Shown in pieces: positions 32,701 through 43,610 of a stretch of DNA of 64,000 nucleotides (position 1 is the stretch's first letter; the number at the start of each line of letters is the position of its first letter). The stretch lies in contig JAQSEB010000060.1 in the NCBI GenBank assembly GCA_030063045.1, positions 434,001-498,000 of the forward strand. Reading direction: 5' to 3'. Source of the stretch: Pratylenchus scribneri (taxonomy: Eukaryota; Nematoda; Chromadorea; Rhabditida; Pratylenchidae). Under the pieces are notes generated by a model, which searched no databases, was not told where the DNA came from, and saw nothing but the letters and a program-made list of their open reading frames with translations. Both the position numbers and the translations under genes were made by a program.

Positions 32701-35676
32701 GAAATTTAATGGCACAAAATAATTAAATTAATTAATTTATTAAATATTGAAAAAATATTATTGAAAGAATTTCCATTAAATTGTTATAATTTTTAAGGGA
32801 TAGTATTTAATTTGGCGAAAAAAACATTGACAATGGCGAAAAGAGTATTGAAAATGGCGAAAAGTTTATAACGGTTTAACGGTTTGTCCAAAATTGGCAA
32901 ACTATATACCATTCGATAGAACTCGCCGAGAAGCGTCGATTGGTATATAATTTGTCGTGGTTTGATCAAAAATTAAGGGTTTTAAACTACTTAAACTAAC
33001 AAAGGTGTCTGGTTCAAAACCAATTAAACCATGACAACTTATATACCAATCGCCGCATCTTGACTAGCTCTATCCAATGGTATTGGTTTGTGAATTTTGG
33101 ACAAAACTAAACCGTTATAAACTTTTCGGCATTTTCAATACTCTTTTCGACCTTTTCAATGTTTTTTTTGCCATTTTAAATATTTCCCATTTTTAAGTCT
33201 AATAATTTCAAAAACGGACACCTCATCATCATTTTGTTTCTTCTGCTGAATTTCGGGCTCTTCCTCTTTTTCCTCTTCATCATCATCAGAATAGAGGCCA
33301 TCCGCATCAGCTGGTTGTTTTGGTTTGCAAACGCGGGTGCCGATGTCCACATCGGATGTTGACTCTAATTGATGGCTTTTCATTATTTTGTTTTCATTTT
33401 GCAAATTGCTGGGTGCATGCTATAAAAATGAATTTATTAAATTTAGTATTTTGTTTATTAAATAATATATAATAGTTATTATTAGGGCGCTGATTTATTA
33501 TATGCACGAAAAAGTGCCAAAATATGCAAATTTCGCAAACCCAAACCGGTTTTAATTTGCAAACTTTTGAACAACATCTAGACGGTTTGAAATTGAAATT
33601 TTATTCAGTAAATCGACCATTCCGAATCGAAAGAAACTGTACTTGCCACTCTACATTTAGAAACCGAGATTTCGTAAAATTGCCCTATTAAAATTCCAGG
33701 CAATATACCGGAAATTACCAATTTCCAAATTGCTTGCAACACATATGTTGCGGTAAATATTGGAAATTGGTAAATTCGGCCGGTAAATTTTGGAAATCTC
33801 AGCCTCTTGGCGTCATACAGATTCGAGAATAGGCTCATTGGATTCAGCATGGTCGATCTACTGTAGGAAATTTCAATTACAGACCGGTATATACTAACCC
33901 TAGCCCTTAATACCTACCCCAAACCCCTTAAACCCATGTCGCTCTTAACCATAACCCAAACCCTAATTAGCAACTAAACCGGTCTGAAATTGAAATTACA
34001 TAGATTAAATCGACCATGCCGAGTCGAATGAGCCTACTCTCGAGTCTGTACGATGCCTAGAAGACGAGATTTCCAAAATTTACCAGCCAAGTTTCTGGTA
34101 AATTCCGGAAATTATCCAATTTCCAAATTGCCCGCAACACATATATAATATATATTATATATCATATTACTTATCAATGGAAAGAAAGAAATTTTTTCGT
34201 CATTATAATTGCTTGAGGTAATTATTTAATATCCCCAGTCCCACCTTTGCGCTTTTGGGAGGCACAAATTGTCCATCGCTGATGAGTGCCTCCTCATCCA
34301 AATCATCCATTTTCAATGTTGTTGGAGTTGTATTGGCTGATGAGGTGGTTTCAGCCATCTTTCCACTGCCGGCCGAAATGCTTAGCGATGATTTCTTCAA
34401 CGTGCCAATCATTTCCTTATTAGGAACTGCTGGTGATGACTTTTGCGGAAGTGCCTTCGCGGGGATTGGGACGAGAACGGGTGCCTTCTTTGGCTGAAAT
34501 TTTAAAAGAAAATTTTTATATTTAAAAATAGTGATATATTGAAGAGAAATAGTGTAATTTTCCCTAAATGTTTGAATGTCAATAAATTTTCGAATTCCAC
34601 CCAGAATTAAAATTTATTGAAATTCAAAAAAAAATATTCACCTCAGCCACAACTGGGACACTTTTTTTGACATTCACAGTCAGTGGTGCGGCAATGGCCT
34701 CTGAAATTTTAAATAATTTAAATAATTTTTTATTACAAAAACAAACCGGCTAATGGTCGCTTCATTTGCAAATAAAGTGAGCCCGTTTCATGGAGGTTAG
34801 TTTCCCTGAAATTTTTTAATGTTTTTAATCAATAATTTAAATAATTTCAATTGGATTTACATTTTGACATCGGCCTTCATGAATTGCTCAAAAACCTGTT
34901 TGATATGGCCTTTGCCAAAAAATGTGCGCAATTCCTGAAAAAAAAATTTTAAAAATAAATTATTGAAATTTTTAAAATTCAAAAATAAAATTTAGAAAAT
35001 TTTAAATTTAAATTTTGAAAATTATTTTAAAAAAAATTAATTAAATTTTGAATATTTATTAAAAATTTTAAAATATTAAATTTTTTGAATATTTTTTAAA
35101 AAAATTAATAATAAAATTTTAAATATTTTTTTATAAAATTTAAAAATAAAACTTTGAAAATTTAAAAATAAAATTTTGAATATTTTTTTATAAAATTTAA
35201 AAATAAAATTTTAATATTTTTATAAAATTTAAAAATAAAATTTTGAATATTTTTATTATAAAAATTAATTTAATTTTTAAAATGTTTAAGAAGTTTTAAC
35301 CTCTTTATTCAGATAGCTCCCATATTTGGCGAAGTATGCCTTTTGCAACTCCAACAAAATGACCGGCTCCTGTTCACCGCCATAATGTGCCAGGCAATTG
35401 AGGATTCGGTTACGACCCTGCAAAGTTGTTTAAAAATTTAATTTTAAATTATTTTAATATATTTTTATGACAAATTATGAAAAATTTTTAAGAAATTACC
35501 TCAATGATTTTTGCTTTTGTTGTCATCTTTTCTCGCAAATAATTTGTTGTTTCTTCTTCCGATAAATTGTTTGAATTTGTTGGTGGTGGAGATTTGAAAA
35601 ATCTTTGCTGAAATTTTATGCCTAAAATCAGTAAGATGATCAGCAGAAGTGAAATCATCACCAAAAATGATAGCAT
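29780..35676 (-). CDS. Acidic-linker protein B with N-terminal membrane segment (651 aa)
   Basis: Twelve exons, high to low: 35500-35676, 35301-35417, 34861-34934, 34747-34805, 34642-34700, 34245-34493, 33222-33419, 32564-32698, 31968-32300, 30925-31233, 30295-30444, 29780-29875; ATG 35676, TGA 29780-29782; all phases join. Residues 1-22 (MLSFLVMISLLLIILLILGI) are a hydrophobic anchor or signal. Then comes the domain shared with gene A (NRILNCLAHYGG, LLELQKAYFAKYGSYL, IKQVFEQFM, TGSLYLQMK). Three consecutive exons repeat PADADGLYSDD plus an acidic tail. The C-terminal domain (KYKMLAIITTLVHMHRV, LIQFVECHCGAVNLL, LDADQIEQLDYLQCKIGE) aligns with gene A exon by exon. The paired domains resemble winged-helix LOTUS modules; not proven. 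Function unknown. Confidence 0.78.
30531..30907. mobile_element. Foldback element with CACTTGCGG arms, ~377 bp
   Basis: Arms GACACTTGCGGACGAAACGG and CCGTTTCGTCTGCAAGTGTC are inverted, and the centre has inverted AATTAGCTACAAAATGATAA blocks. Same family as 39808-40183. Only a partial target duplication (TTCCC) can be seen. It lies in the intron between exons 30925-31233 and 30295-30444 of gene B; reading frames crossing it are fortuitous. Confidence 0.75.
31330..31745. repeat. G+C-richer degraded insertion in intron
   Basis: Segments such as GTCGGTCGGGTTAATCG, TCTCGGGTCGGGGTTTGCGG and CCCGAACCCGAGTTG resemble the CCCCGACCCGAACCCG arms of the 12.7 kb element. Probably an old copy in the intron of gene B. 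Ends not definable. Confidence 0.35.
32818..33176. mobile_element. Foldback element in intron, ~359 bp
   Basis: Left arm GGCGAAAAAAACATTGACAA and AAAGTTTATAACGGTTTAAC is inverted on the right (CCGTTATAAACTTTTCGGCA ... GTTTTTTTTGCCATT). Both arms contain a version of the shared core (CTCGCCGAGAAGCGTCGA, 32929). Flanks ATTTAATT and TTTTAAAT are only an approximate 8-bp duplication. It separates two of the triplicated acidic exons of gene B. Confidence 0.75.
33555..34145. repeat. Three-armed inverted/direct repeat in intron
   Basis: The segment GACGGTTTGAAATTGAAATT ... CAATTTCCAAATTGCTTGCA (33580-33735) recurs directly at 33975-34135. It also recurs inverted at 33730-33885, with a palindromic joint CAACACATATGTTG near 33729. 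A spacer of TAACCCTAGCCC-like sequence lies at 33895-33975. Looks like a rearranged foldback element; no clear target duplication. Confidence 0.55.
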
Positions 35677-38070
35677 TTATAATGGCATAAAATGCTTAAA
35701 AATTGTGGGAAAATTTTGTTATGAAAAATGGAGTTTAGGCCAAAATCCCAAAATGCCATCACCTCTGTTGTCAATGGCGACAAGCTTTTTACAGACTGAC
35801 GTATTTTATTTTCATTGAATTTGATTAATGAATGAAATACGAATTTGAATTTGGCCCATAAATGATGTGGAAAAAGATTTGAATCTAGTACTTATTTAGA
35901 CCAAAAATTTCGAAAAAGAATGTATATTCTGGGACTGGTGAGCCAAGGAACCAATGTGAATAATTTATTTAGAATTTTTAAAAATATGTTCAAAAAGTAT
36001 ATAGGCTTAAAATTTTCCAATAATTTGATTCCAGGTTCATAAGAATTTTTTGTGGTGCCCAATATGGGCCATTAATATTTATAAAGCCAAAATATTGGAT
36101 CATCAAAATAAATATAAATTTTGCTCATCGACGAGTAAATTTAACCATATTTTGGAGATAAGTCCTCTACTATGTTGAGTGGAAAGGTGAATGAAAATGA
36201 ATGTGAATAATTGGACCGTTTTTTAGAGTGATGGAGGAGAGGGCAAAATGAATGTGGAAATGAGCAAAAAATGCAAATTTATATATTCACCGAAAATGGG
36301 GACGGTGACGGTTGACCTCGTCAACACAGATAAATGTACTTTAGGAAAATTGCCTAAAGCAATTTTTGCTCAATAGAAAGAAAAAAGACGAATGGTACCA
36401 AAAATGGAGTATTAAAAAAGCAAAAAAAATGGGGAATTGGTGATGATCGATGCTGGGAAATTACCTTTGTGGGGCACATTTTTCTGTTCACTTTTTACAG
36501 AAAATAAAGTGGACTTAAATGAAAGGGCAAAATGGAATGGGAAAAAGGCAAAATGGAGGGGCTTATTGTGAAGATTTTATCTGTGGGATGGAAATTGCCC
36601 GGGGCAAAACTTTTTGTGTCCATTCCTTTTTGCAGAATACAAAAGAACGCTTAATAAATATGGAAATGAGCAATTGAAGGGCACATGAGTAGAAGCGGCA
36701 AAAAATATTTTTAATTTTGAGGAATTTTCTTAATCCCATTCATTTAATATTTGATTAAATTTGATGATATTTTTCGATTATTTTTATCCCAAAAGAAGAC
36801 AATTGATGATGGGATTTTGAGGGATTAGAGAAAAGTAGAATATTAGTTAATTTTTTGTAAACTAAATTAAAATTTTAAATTGAAAAGTCACTAATTCTGA
36901 TAAACTTCCAAAATAAAAAAGGACACAAATTTCAATTTGGGAATGAGACAAAACTTAATAATTAGACAAGTGGGGGGGGGGGGGGGAAAGTGGGCTTAAG
37001 CTTAACTCTGATGAGCCAGATTTGGGTAATTCATATAGAGAAGATAAAAAAAGTTTGAGGATTAGAAATTATGTTTTATTTTACATCGGAAATAATTTCG
37101 AACGCAAAGATTTAGATTCACGTAAAAGTCAGTCTTTTTTTGATGAAATGCAAATGAATATATTTTCGCAAATAAATAAACTTCTGCTGTGGTGTTTTAC
37201 ATAAAAATGACCAATCTCCATTGGTGCATATTTATATTTCCCCAATGACTTTGCCATATTTCCAGCAGCAATAAGGCCAATGAACTATCGATTGAAGGGA
37301 GAGAACAAAGTTTATAGATGCTATTTTTATTTTGAACTGAATTAGCCAATGGAGATGAATGATGAATAACATAATTAAGGAGGATTTGAATGGGGAAAAA
37401 CGGCGCCCTGCATTCATTCAATGAATCAATTGTTGGCCGTGAGCAAAAATATTTTGAATCTTGATTAATTTGATATGTTCATATCATTTTTTTGGAAAAT
37501 TAGTCATTTTCTCTTATTAAATATGTAATTTAATGCAAAATATAATGGGTCAAATATTTAAAAAAATTAATTAAAATGAATCAAATAAAAAAAGTAAAAA
37601 AAAAAGTAAATCTATCAAATAAAATTTTGCCTTTCTTCCTCAATTGTTCAAGCATTTTGAAATGACTTTCCAACTCAGAAACCGAAATCAATGTTTGTCC
37701 ATTTAAATTGGCCATTTGTTGTTGTTTTTGTGGATTGCTTATATCTTCGATTGCATACTAACTGCGCAATCTCATGATCCAGCGTAACCAATTCCATTGT
37801 CTTTCTCCTCAACAATGGAAGATGCCTAAGGAAATGAGAAGGAGAAAAAGGTTAAAAAATGAATGTTGAAGTTGAATTAAAATTAATATATTTGCTTCTG
37901 ATAAAAATTTTACTCATAATATATTTATAGATCTGGTATAATATTTATTAAGAGAAAATAGTAATTTACCCAAAAATAATTAATTTAATTAAATTCTTAA
38001 CCTGCTGGTCATAACTAGGTATTAGCGCTGGGCTGGATGGGATTAGGGGCGAAGTGCTAGGGGTTGGGAA
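35677..38070. other. Intergenic region with one decayed exon and a poly-G run
   Basis: Between the start of the minus-strand gene B and the + strand secreted SPRY gene. Apart from a decayed exon at 37600-37826 and a run of 15 G at 36972-36986, I see no supported gene. The first kilobase (35700-36700) would hold the promoter of gene B; no TATA or repeated module is obvious there. Confidence 0.4.
37600..37826 (-). pseudogene. Decayed exon of an unidentified gene
   Basis: On the minus strand, an acceptor-like CTCATTTCCTTAG precedes 37826. Two reading frames then carry protein-like sequence: ASSIVEEKDNGIGYAGS, and after a frame change YAIEDISNPQKQQQM with LISVSELESHFKMLEQLRKK. The second part looks like a genuine helical segment, but the frames do not join and no flanking exon was found. 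Identity unknown. Confidence 0.3.
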
Positions 38071-38793
38071 CAGTGTTTTCATGATAGTGCTAAAATGATA
38101 TGATAATGATATGATAGTGATATGCTAATGATATGATAGTGATATGATAACAGTTTGACTATCATATCAGTATCATATCATTTATAGAAATTTACTATCA
38201 TAAAAAAGTGACACTATCATGATAGTATCATGATAGTTGAAATCAGGCATTTATCAAAGAATTTTTAAAAATTTTGTCCATTTTTCAAAGAATTTTTAAA
38301 AATTTTGTTCATTTTTCTAAGAATTTTTAAAAATTTTGTCTATTTTTCAAAGAACTTTTTATAGATTTTGTACAATTTTTAAATAAATTATTATTCCTGG
38401 ACCCTTTATTGCCATTTTTAGCAATCAAATCTTTTTCTTAGGTACTCTCTTAAATATTTATTGAATTTTTCATATACAATTCTCTGAATTGAATTTAAAA
38501 AAAATTCAAAATTTAAAGCTATACTTTAAAAATTAAATCCCATTAATTATTTATCTGACCAAAGAAAATATTAACTTGGAAAGAAAATTTTTTTGAACTG
38601 TTAGTCTTTTTCTCGGTTTTTTCAAAATGATAATGATAGAAAAATGATATGATTATGCTAAAATGATATGATAATGATATGATAGTGATAATTGCCACTA
38701 TCATTATCATATCATATCATTTTGAATGATACCATTTTGACTATCATATCACTATCATATCATTTTGAAAATTTTGGTATCATGAAAACACTG
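38071..38793. mobile_element. hAT-type MITE with CAGTGTTTTCATGATA ends, 723 bp
   Basis: Terminal inverted repeats CAGTGTTTTCATGATA / TATCATGAAAACACTG and an exact 8-bp duplication GTTGGGAA (38063-38070, 38794-38801). CAGTG-type ends plus 8-bp duplication are the hAT signature. Arms are filled with ATGATAGTGATATGATAATG simple repeat, inverted between the two sides; the centre carries three copies of TTTTTAAAAATTTTGTCCAT-like sequence. No transposase. Located upstream of the secreted SPRY gene at 39.4 kb. Confidence 0.9.
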
Positions 38794-38839
38794 GTTGGGA
38801 ATTTAAAAAATCTGATTTGGCCAAATTATATGGCCTCAA

Positions 38840-39376
38840 AAAATAAAACTCGCGCTTCCAATCAATTTGCCCAACGAAAATGCATCCTTCTCCTAATTTT
38901 TTTGGAACACAAAGCCATTATCACAATCATCCATTTTCTCCTAAAATAAAATAGCCTATAAGAATACACTCTCAGGATTAATTTACGAAATCCCTTTCCC
39001 TCTATTCTCTCCCAATTTTTAAATTGACAAATTCCGATCTCAAAAATGAAATCCGAGGCCCAGAACTCCCAATCAATTGGCCCAATGTTAACGCACCCTT
39101 CCCCTTCCCCTCCTTTTTGGGAAGCCATTACCACTCTTGAGAATCAAAATCTTTCATTTCCCCACTCTCTCCACTTTTTTGGGTTGGCAAATGCCAGCCT
39201 CAAAAAATGAAATTGGGGTCCTCAGCTTCCAATACATATATTCAGGCATTCATTGCCTTCCATTTATTATTTCTAAATTACCAATGAAGACCTCACCTCA
39301 ACAAATGCTGTGAAATATTTATTTTTACTTTTTTTAAAATTATTTTATTAATTTTTATTCAGAACCAATTTTTGAC
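38840..39376 (+). promoter_or_regulatory. Repeated upstream module of the secreted SPRY genes
   Basis: A block ordered GGATTAATTTACG / GACAAATTCCGATCTCAAAA / ATGAAAT / CTTCCAATCAATT is present in two to three partial copies (38.84-38.90, 38.97-39.08, 39.18-39.25 kb). It recurs upstream of the other secreted gene (53.47-53.57 and 53.99-54.10 kb: GGCAAATGCCAACCTCGAAA, AGCTTCCAATCAATTCAG). It is different from the module of the non-secreted genes. Shared by just the two signal-peptide genes, hence likely promoter sequence. Confidence 0.5.
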
Positions 39377-42098
39377 ATGACCATATCAATGCCAGCACAA
39401 AATAATTCTTTTCTTCAATTAGTATTCATTCTATTCCTATTGCTCCTGAATGGATCGGTTTGCTGGCAAATGAGCGAGAAATTTGGTGAATTGAAGAATA
39501 AAATGGATGAAATGAAGAAGGAAAATGTTGAATTGAAGGCAGAATTAAATGAAATAGAAAAATGGATGAAAAAGAATGGAGAAATTGATGAAATGGAAGA
39601 TGATGATGCCAAATTGAAAGGAAAAAATCAAGAGGTATATAGTTAATTTTATTTGGAATTTATTTTACTAAATAATTTTAAAATAAAACATAATTTTTTT
39701 CTTTAATCAAACGACCATTCGATTGCCATTAATTTTAATATTTTTTTTTGATTATTTTCAGAAGCGTATTTTATCATCATCATATGGCTTTTTTTATATA
39801 TTATAATCGTGTTACGCCTTTTGTGGACCCGCCACTTGCGGGCAAAACAGGATGGTGACGCTGACGGTAAAGTTGATGTGGAATTGTTTATATTATTTTA
39901 TTAGGCATAAAAATTAGTTACAAAATGACATCAAAAACTTTGACCAATATTGAGTTTTCGCCGAGTTATGGCCAAAAAACAGCCCAAAAACACAATTTTA
40001 ATTAAACAAACGGTTTTTTGCCATAACTCGGTGAATTTTCAACATTGGCCAATGTTTTTGATATAATTTTGTAGCTAATTTTATGTCTAATAAAATGCCA
40101 TAAACAATGCCATTGCGGCTCTACCATGATCGGCACCAAACCGTTTCATCCGCAAATGGTGGGTCCGCAAAAGGCGGCTAGCAATTATAATATATGAATA
40201 TACAAGTTTAAATGATAATTTATAAAATTCGTACTCAAAATCAATTTTTTATTCTATTTATAAAATAATTAGCATTATTCTGATCCGTATATTAATTATT
40301 TGTGAAAAATTAATGTTTAATTCATGAATATTCATTAGAAGGAATATTCATTTGACAGAGTTTCAGATTCAGATGGTTAATTTGACTGAATTGTTCCATG
40401 GATTGGAGGATATTGCAATGAAAAACAACACATTGAATGCCGCGGATTGTGGGCCGAAATTGAAAAAAGAGTATACAATAAATTCTGAAGAACAAGACGA
40501 AGAGCCGGAACAATATAGAAATGATGCTAATTATGTCGCTGTCGCTGATGCTGAAGATGAATATGGTGATGAAGACCGCGAAAGGCCGAAATTGAAAAAG
40601 GAAGATACAAAAGATACAACAGATCCGGATAAAGATAACAAAGATTACACATTGAAGCATTCCGGCCCAGATCCGGGTTAAAAAATTAAACAATTTGATA
40701 AATACTTTTTAAAACTATTTAAATTTAATAAATTATATTTTTTAGTATGGAATTCCATTCGTGCCAAATTGCCAATTTCAATATTTAATTTCGATGACAA
40801 AAATTCTTCAATTGCCGGCTATTATGAAGTGCGAATTATCGGACAGCAACCATCAAGAAAATGGTATTTTTATTGGTTTAATGGTAATCCTTGGGAATTG
40901 GGGTCCCAAAAAAAATTTTTTTTTGAATTTTCAAAAATTGGTTTCTGGGGGTTTTCGGGGGCGTAGAACACGAATCTGACATCCATTTTGTCATATCTTA
41001 CCATCTTGGTAAGATATTGCCGACTTTTACCAAGAAAATGTCAAGGGTGGACCAAGGCCAATTTTCAAAATATTTTCAATATAGGCATAATATAGCTCAA
41101 TCGACGCGGCTCGTCGAGCTTAATCTAATGGTACCATTTTTATTTAATAATATTACGATTGGCTCAAGTTAGAGGCCTAAATACCTTACCAAGGTAAATC
41201 TTTCTTTTGGTCATAATTTGCCTAAATATCATTATTATATAATAAAAATGGTACCGTTAGATTCAGCTCGACGAGCCGCGTCGATTGAGCTATATTATGC
41301 CTATATTGAAAATATTTTGAAAATTAGCCTTGGTCCACCCTTGACATTTTCTTGGTAAAAGTCGGCAATATCTTACCAAGATGGTAAGATATGACAAAAT
41401 GGATGTTAGATTCGTGTTCTACGCCCCCGAAAACCCCCAGAAACCAATTTTTGAAAATTCAAAAAAAAAAAAAATTTTGGGACCCCAATTCCCAAGGATT
41501 ACCGGTTTAATAATATGGAATAATTAAAAATAAATTTTAAAAATTCAAAAAAATAATATTTTTGAGGGCAATAATATTCGTTAATGAATGATTATTTATT
41601 TCATAATTATTTAAAGGAAAACCCCCATTGTCATTGGATTTTGTGACAAACAATTTTCATTAGAAGGCAAATTTCTCGGACAGGAGAATAATTCGATTGG
41701 AATTTGGAGCAAAGGAAAAATTGGTGTTGATGGATCCAACATTGAATTCGGAAATGACAATGAATATTTCAAAGAAAATGATGTGATTGGCCTTGGCATA
41801 ATCCATAAACCAAATTCAAAAATGGAATGTTTTGCTACTTGGAATGGGGAATTGCTAGGTATTAAATAATTTAAACTTTCAAATAAAAAAATATATAACT
41901 TCAGGAAAGATTGAATTGCCTTCAAAATTCGCCAATATTCAACTTTTCCCTGCTATAAGTTTGTTCCGGACTGACGACTCAGTCAGTCCAAATTTCGGAA
42001 AAGACGAATGGCTCTTCAGCTTCAAGGAATTCGAACATGTCCTTGAAAAAAATGGTTACGTGGCAAGCAAAAAAGAGAAAAATGAAGATGAACACTGA
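39377..42098 (+). CDS. Secreted SPRY protein, SPRYSEC-like (373 aa)
   Basis: Exons 39377-39634, 40367-40676, 40746-40863, 41617-41858, 41905-42098; phases 0,1,2,1; TGA 42096-42098. The start MTISMPAQNNSFLQLVFILF continues into a hydrophobic run ending LLLNGSVC, a clear signal peptide (ATG at 39389 is an alternative). A short coiled coil follows (ELKNKMDEMKKENVELK). An acidic insert of ~45 residues (SEEQDEEPEQYRNDANY ...) lies before the SPRY core: YYEVRI, IGFCDKQFSLEGKF, NSIGIWSKGK, NDVIGLGIIH, MECFATWNG, LFPAISLF. The C-terminus extends past the usual end with a Lys/Glu tail. Secreted SPRY proteins are known effectors of cyst nematodes (SPRYSEC). Introns 1 and 3 each carry a foldback element. 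Confidence 0.82.
39808..40183. mobile_element. Foldback element with 8-bp target duplication, 376 bp
   Basis: Arms CCTTTTGTGGACCCGCCACT and its inverse near GGGTCCGCAAAAGG. Exact duplication ATTATAAT at 39800-39807 and 40184-40191. Centre has inverted AATTAGTTACAAAATGACAT blocks. Same family as 30531-30907. In intron 1 of the secreted SPRY gene. Confidence 0.85.
40883..41503. mobile_element. Foldback hAT-like element, 621 bp, 20 bp into an intron
   Basis: Ends GGTAATCCTTGGGAATTGGG and the inverse. Exact 8-bp duplication GGTTTAAT (40875-40882, 41504-41511). Near-identical to 13310-13931, including the core TCGACGCGGCTCGTCGAGCT at 41101. It starts only 20 bp downstream of the donor of the exon 40746-40863, without disturbing the splice site. 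Confidence 0.92.
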
Positions 42099-43610
42099 AG
42101 AAGATGAACCAATCTTTTTTTAAATTCCAATGCCTTTATTTGGTTCATTAAATTAAACAATGCAATGGATGATGGATGGAAATGAACAACAGCAGAATGA
42201 ATCGTTTCGTGTCTTATCGTTTTATTGTCTTTTGTCGCCATTTTTGACCTATCGCCTATCATCTATCTTTTTAAAACTGATATACACAAAATTCATTCAT
42301 ATTTTTGGTTCACTTGGATATTTCAATTTCGGATAAAAATTTAACAAAGAATAAATAATATATTTTGCTGTCATTTAATGTCATTTTAGCATGCTAAAAT
42401 CCAATGATGTCAAATTTTGTTTTTTCCATTCAAAAATAATTTTGCAATTTCTTATAATTATAGCCTCTCCAATATTGATTTTTGCCCTTATTATTATTGC
42501 TAATCCAAATAGCAAAATTAACCTAGAATTAATAAGAATAATATATGAAAAATTATTTTCCAATTAAATCAATAAAACCGATGTGAGTTATTTTGTTAAA
42601 ATTATATACGGCCTCCTGAATTTTGCATTATTATACAGTCTCCTAAATTTTATATTATTATACGGCCTATTGAATTTTGTAAGTGATTGTATGACAAATG
42701 AAATTACTAAAATATTTCTTCATTTTCCAATGGCAGAATTTCTGCAATTTCCAAATAATTTTTAAAACTCTCCGGAAGATATGCACTTATAAAAATCCAA
42801 ATTATTTAAAAAATTTTATCTCTATTCCATCAAAATCGCACATTTCTTTCACATTTGACACCATTTTAATATTTGGCCATCATTCATAACTCATTTTAAA
42901 AATATTCATGTGAATTATATATTAGTCGATAGATCTTATCATCTTATCAAACGTATCAACCTTTTTTTATTTGATATCAATTTGATGAAAATGCTGTAGT
43001 TCTTAAATTTATAGATTCATTAAATCTATTGGTGGATGACATTCAAAATTAATTCATATTTTTGGCTCACTCAAATCCATCGGTTTTGGATAAACAATGT
43101 TAACACAAACAATTTAGATGGTCATTTAACATTTTTTATACTCAAATCCGAAACGATGCAAAATTTTGTTTTTTTCAATTAAATAAATAGGAATATGTAA
43201 TTTCTTTTTAGTCTCTCCATAGTTTTCCGCCCTTATTATTCATCCAAATAGCAAAAATTGCCTAGATGTAAATATTGTACTTGAAAATTTTTGCTCAACC
43301 GATCTTGAATTTTTTTTTGTTCCAGAGCAATCCCCCAACAATATTTTGTCCCGTTCTCGTGCTCCGCTGTTGATATATGATATTTTACATTCTTGTTGCA
43401 CTATTATGGAAGCATTCTTTTTCAACCTCTTTCCATTTTCCACCCGACATTTGTCTTTGGTGATGTGTTGGTTGGCCTTTTTTATTTATTTTTATCGATA
43501 GCCAAATCAATTTCTTATTAGCCTGGAGAATTTGATATGAAAAATTTATGCATATTTTATAATTTAAATGTCCGATAAAAGAAATGAAACTCTTGAAGAG
43601 TTTTGGTCAA
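42099..43610. other. A+T-rich intergenic
   Basis: No supported exon. The stretch 42290-42560 and 43040-43260 are diverged direct repeats of each other (ATTCATATTTTTGGTTCACT / ATTCATATTTTTGGCTCACT, then ATTTAATGTCATTTTAGCAT / GTCATTTAACATTTTTTATA and TCCAATGATGTCAAATTTTG / TCCGAAACGATGCAAAATTT). A related block lies downstream of the 54.3 kb gene at 57.06-57.20 kb. Confidence 0.45.

Noticed and set aside
33895..33975. Telomere-like TAACCC / AACCCTAA stretch (also near 56130, 58060, 60420)
   Set aside because: Words are irregular, not tandem TTAGGC or TTAGGG; they lie within degraded foldback repeats.
43240..43487. Further cullin exon on the minus strand
   Set aside because: Frames there (KRLKKNASIIVQQE) show no convincing cullin alignment or acceptor in phase.
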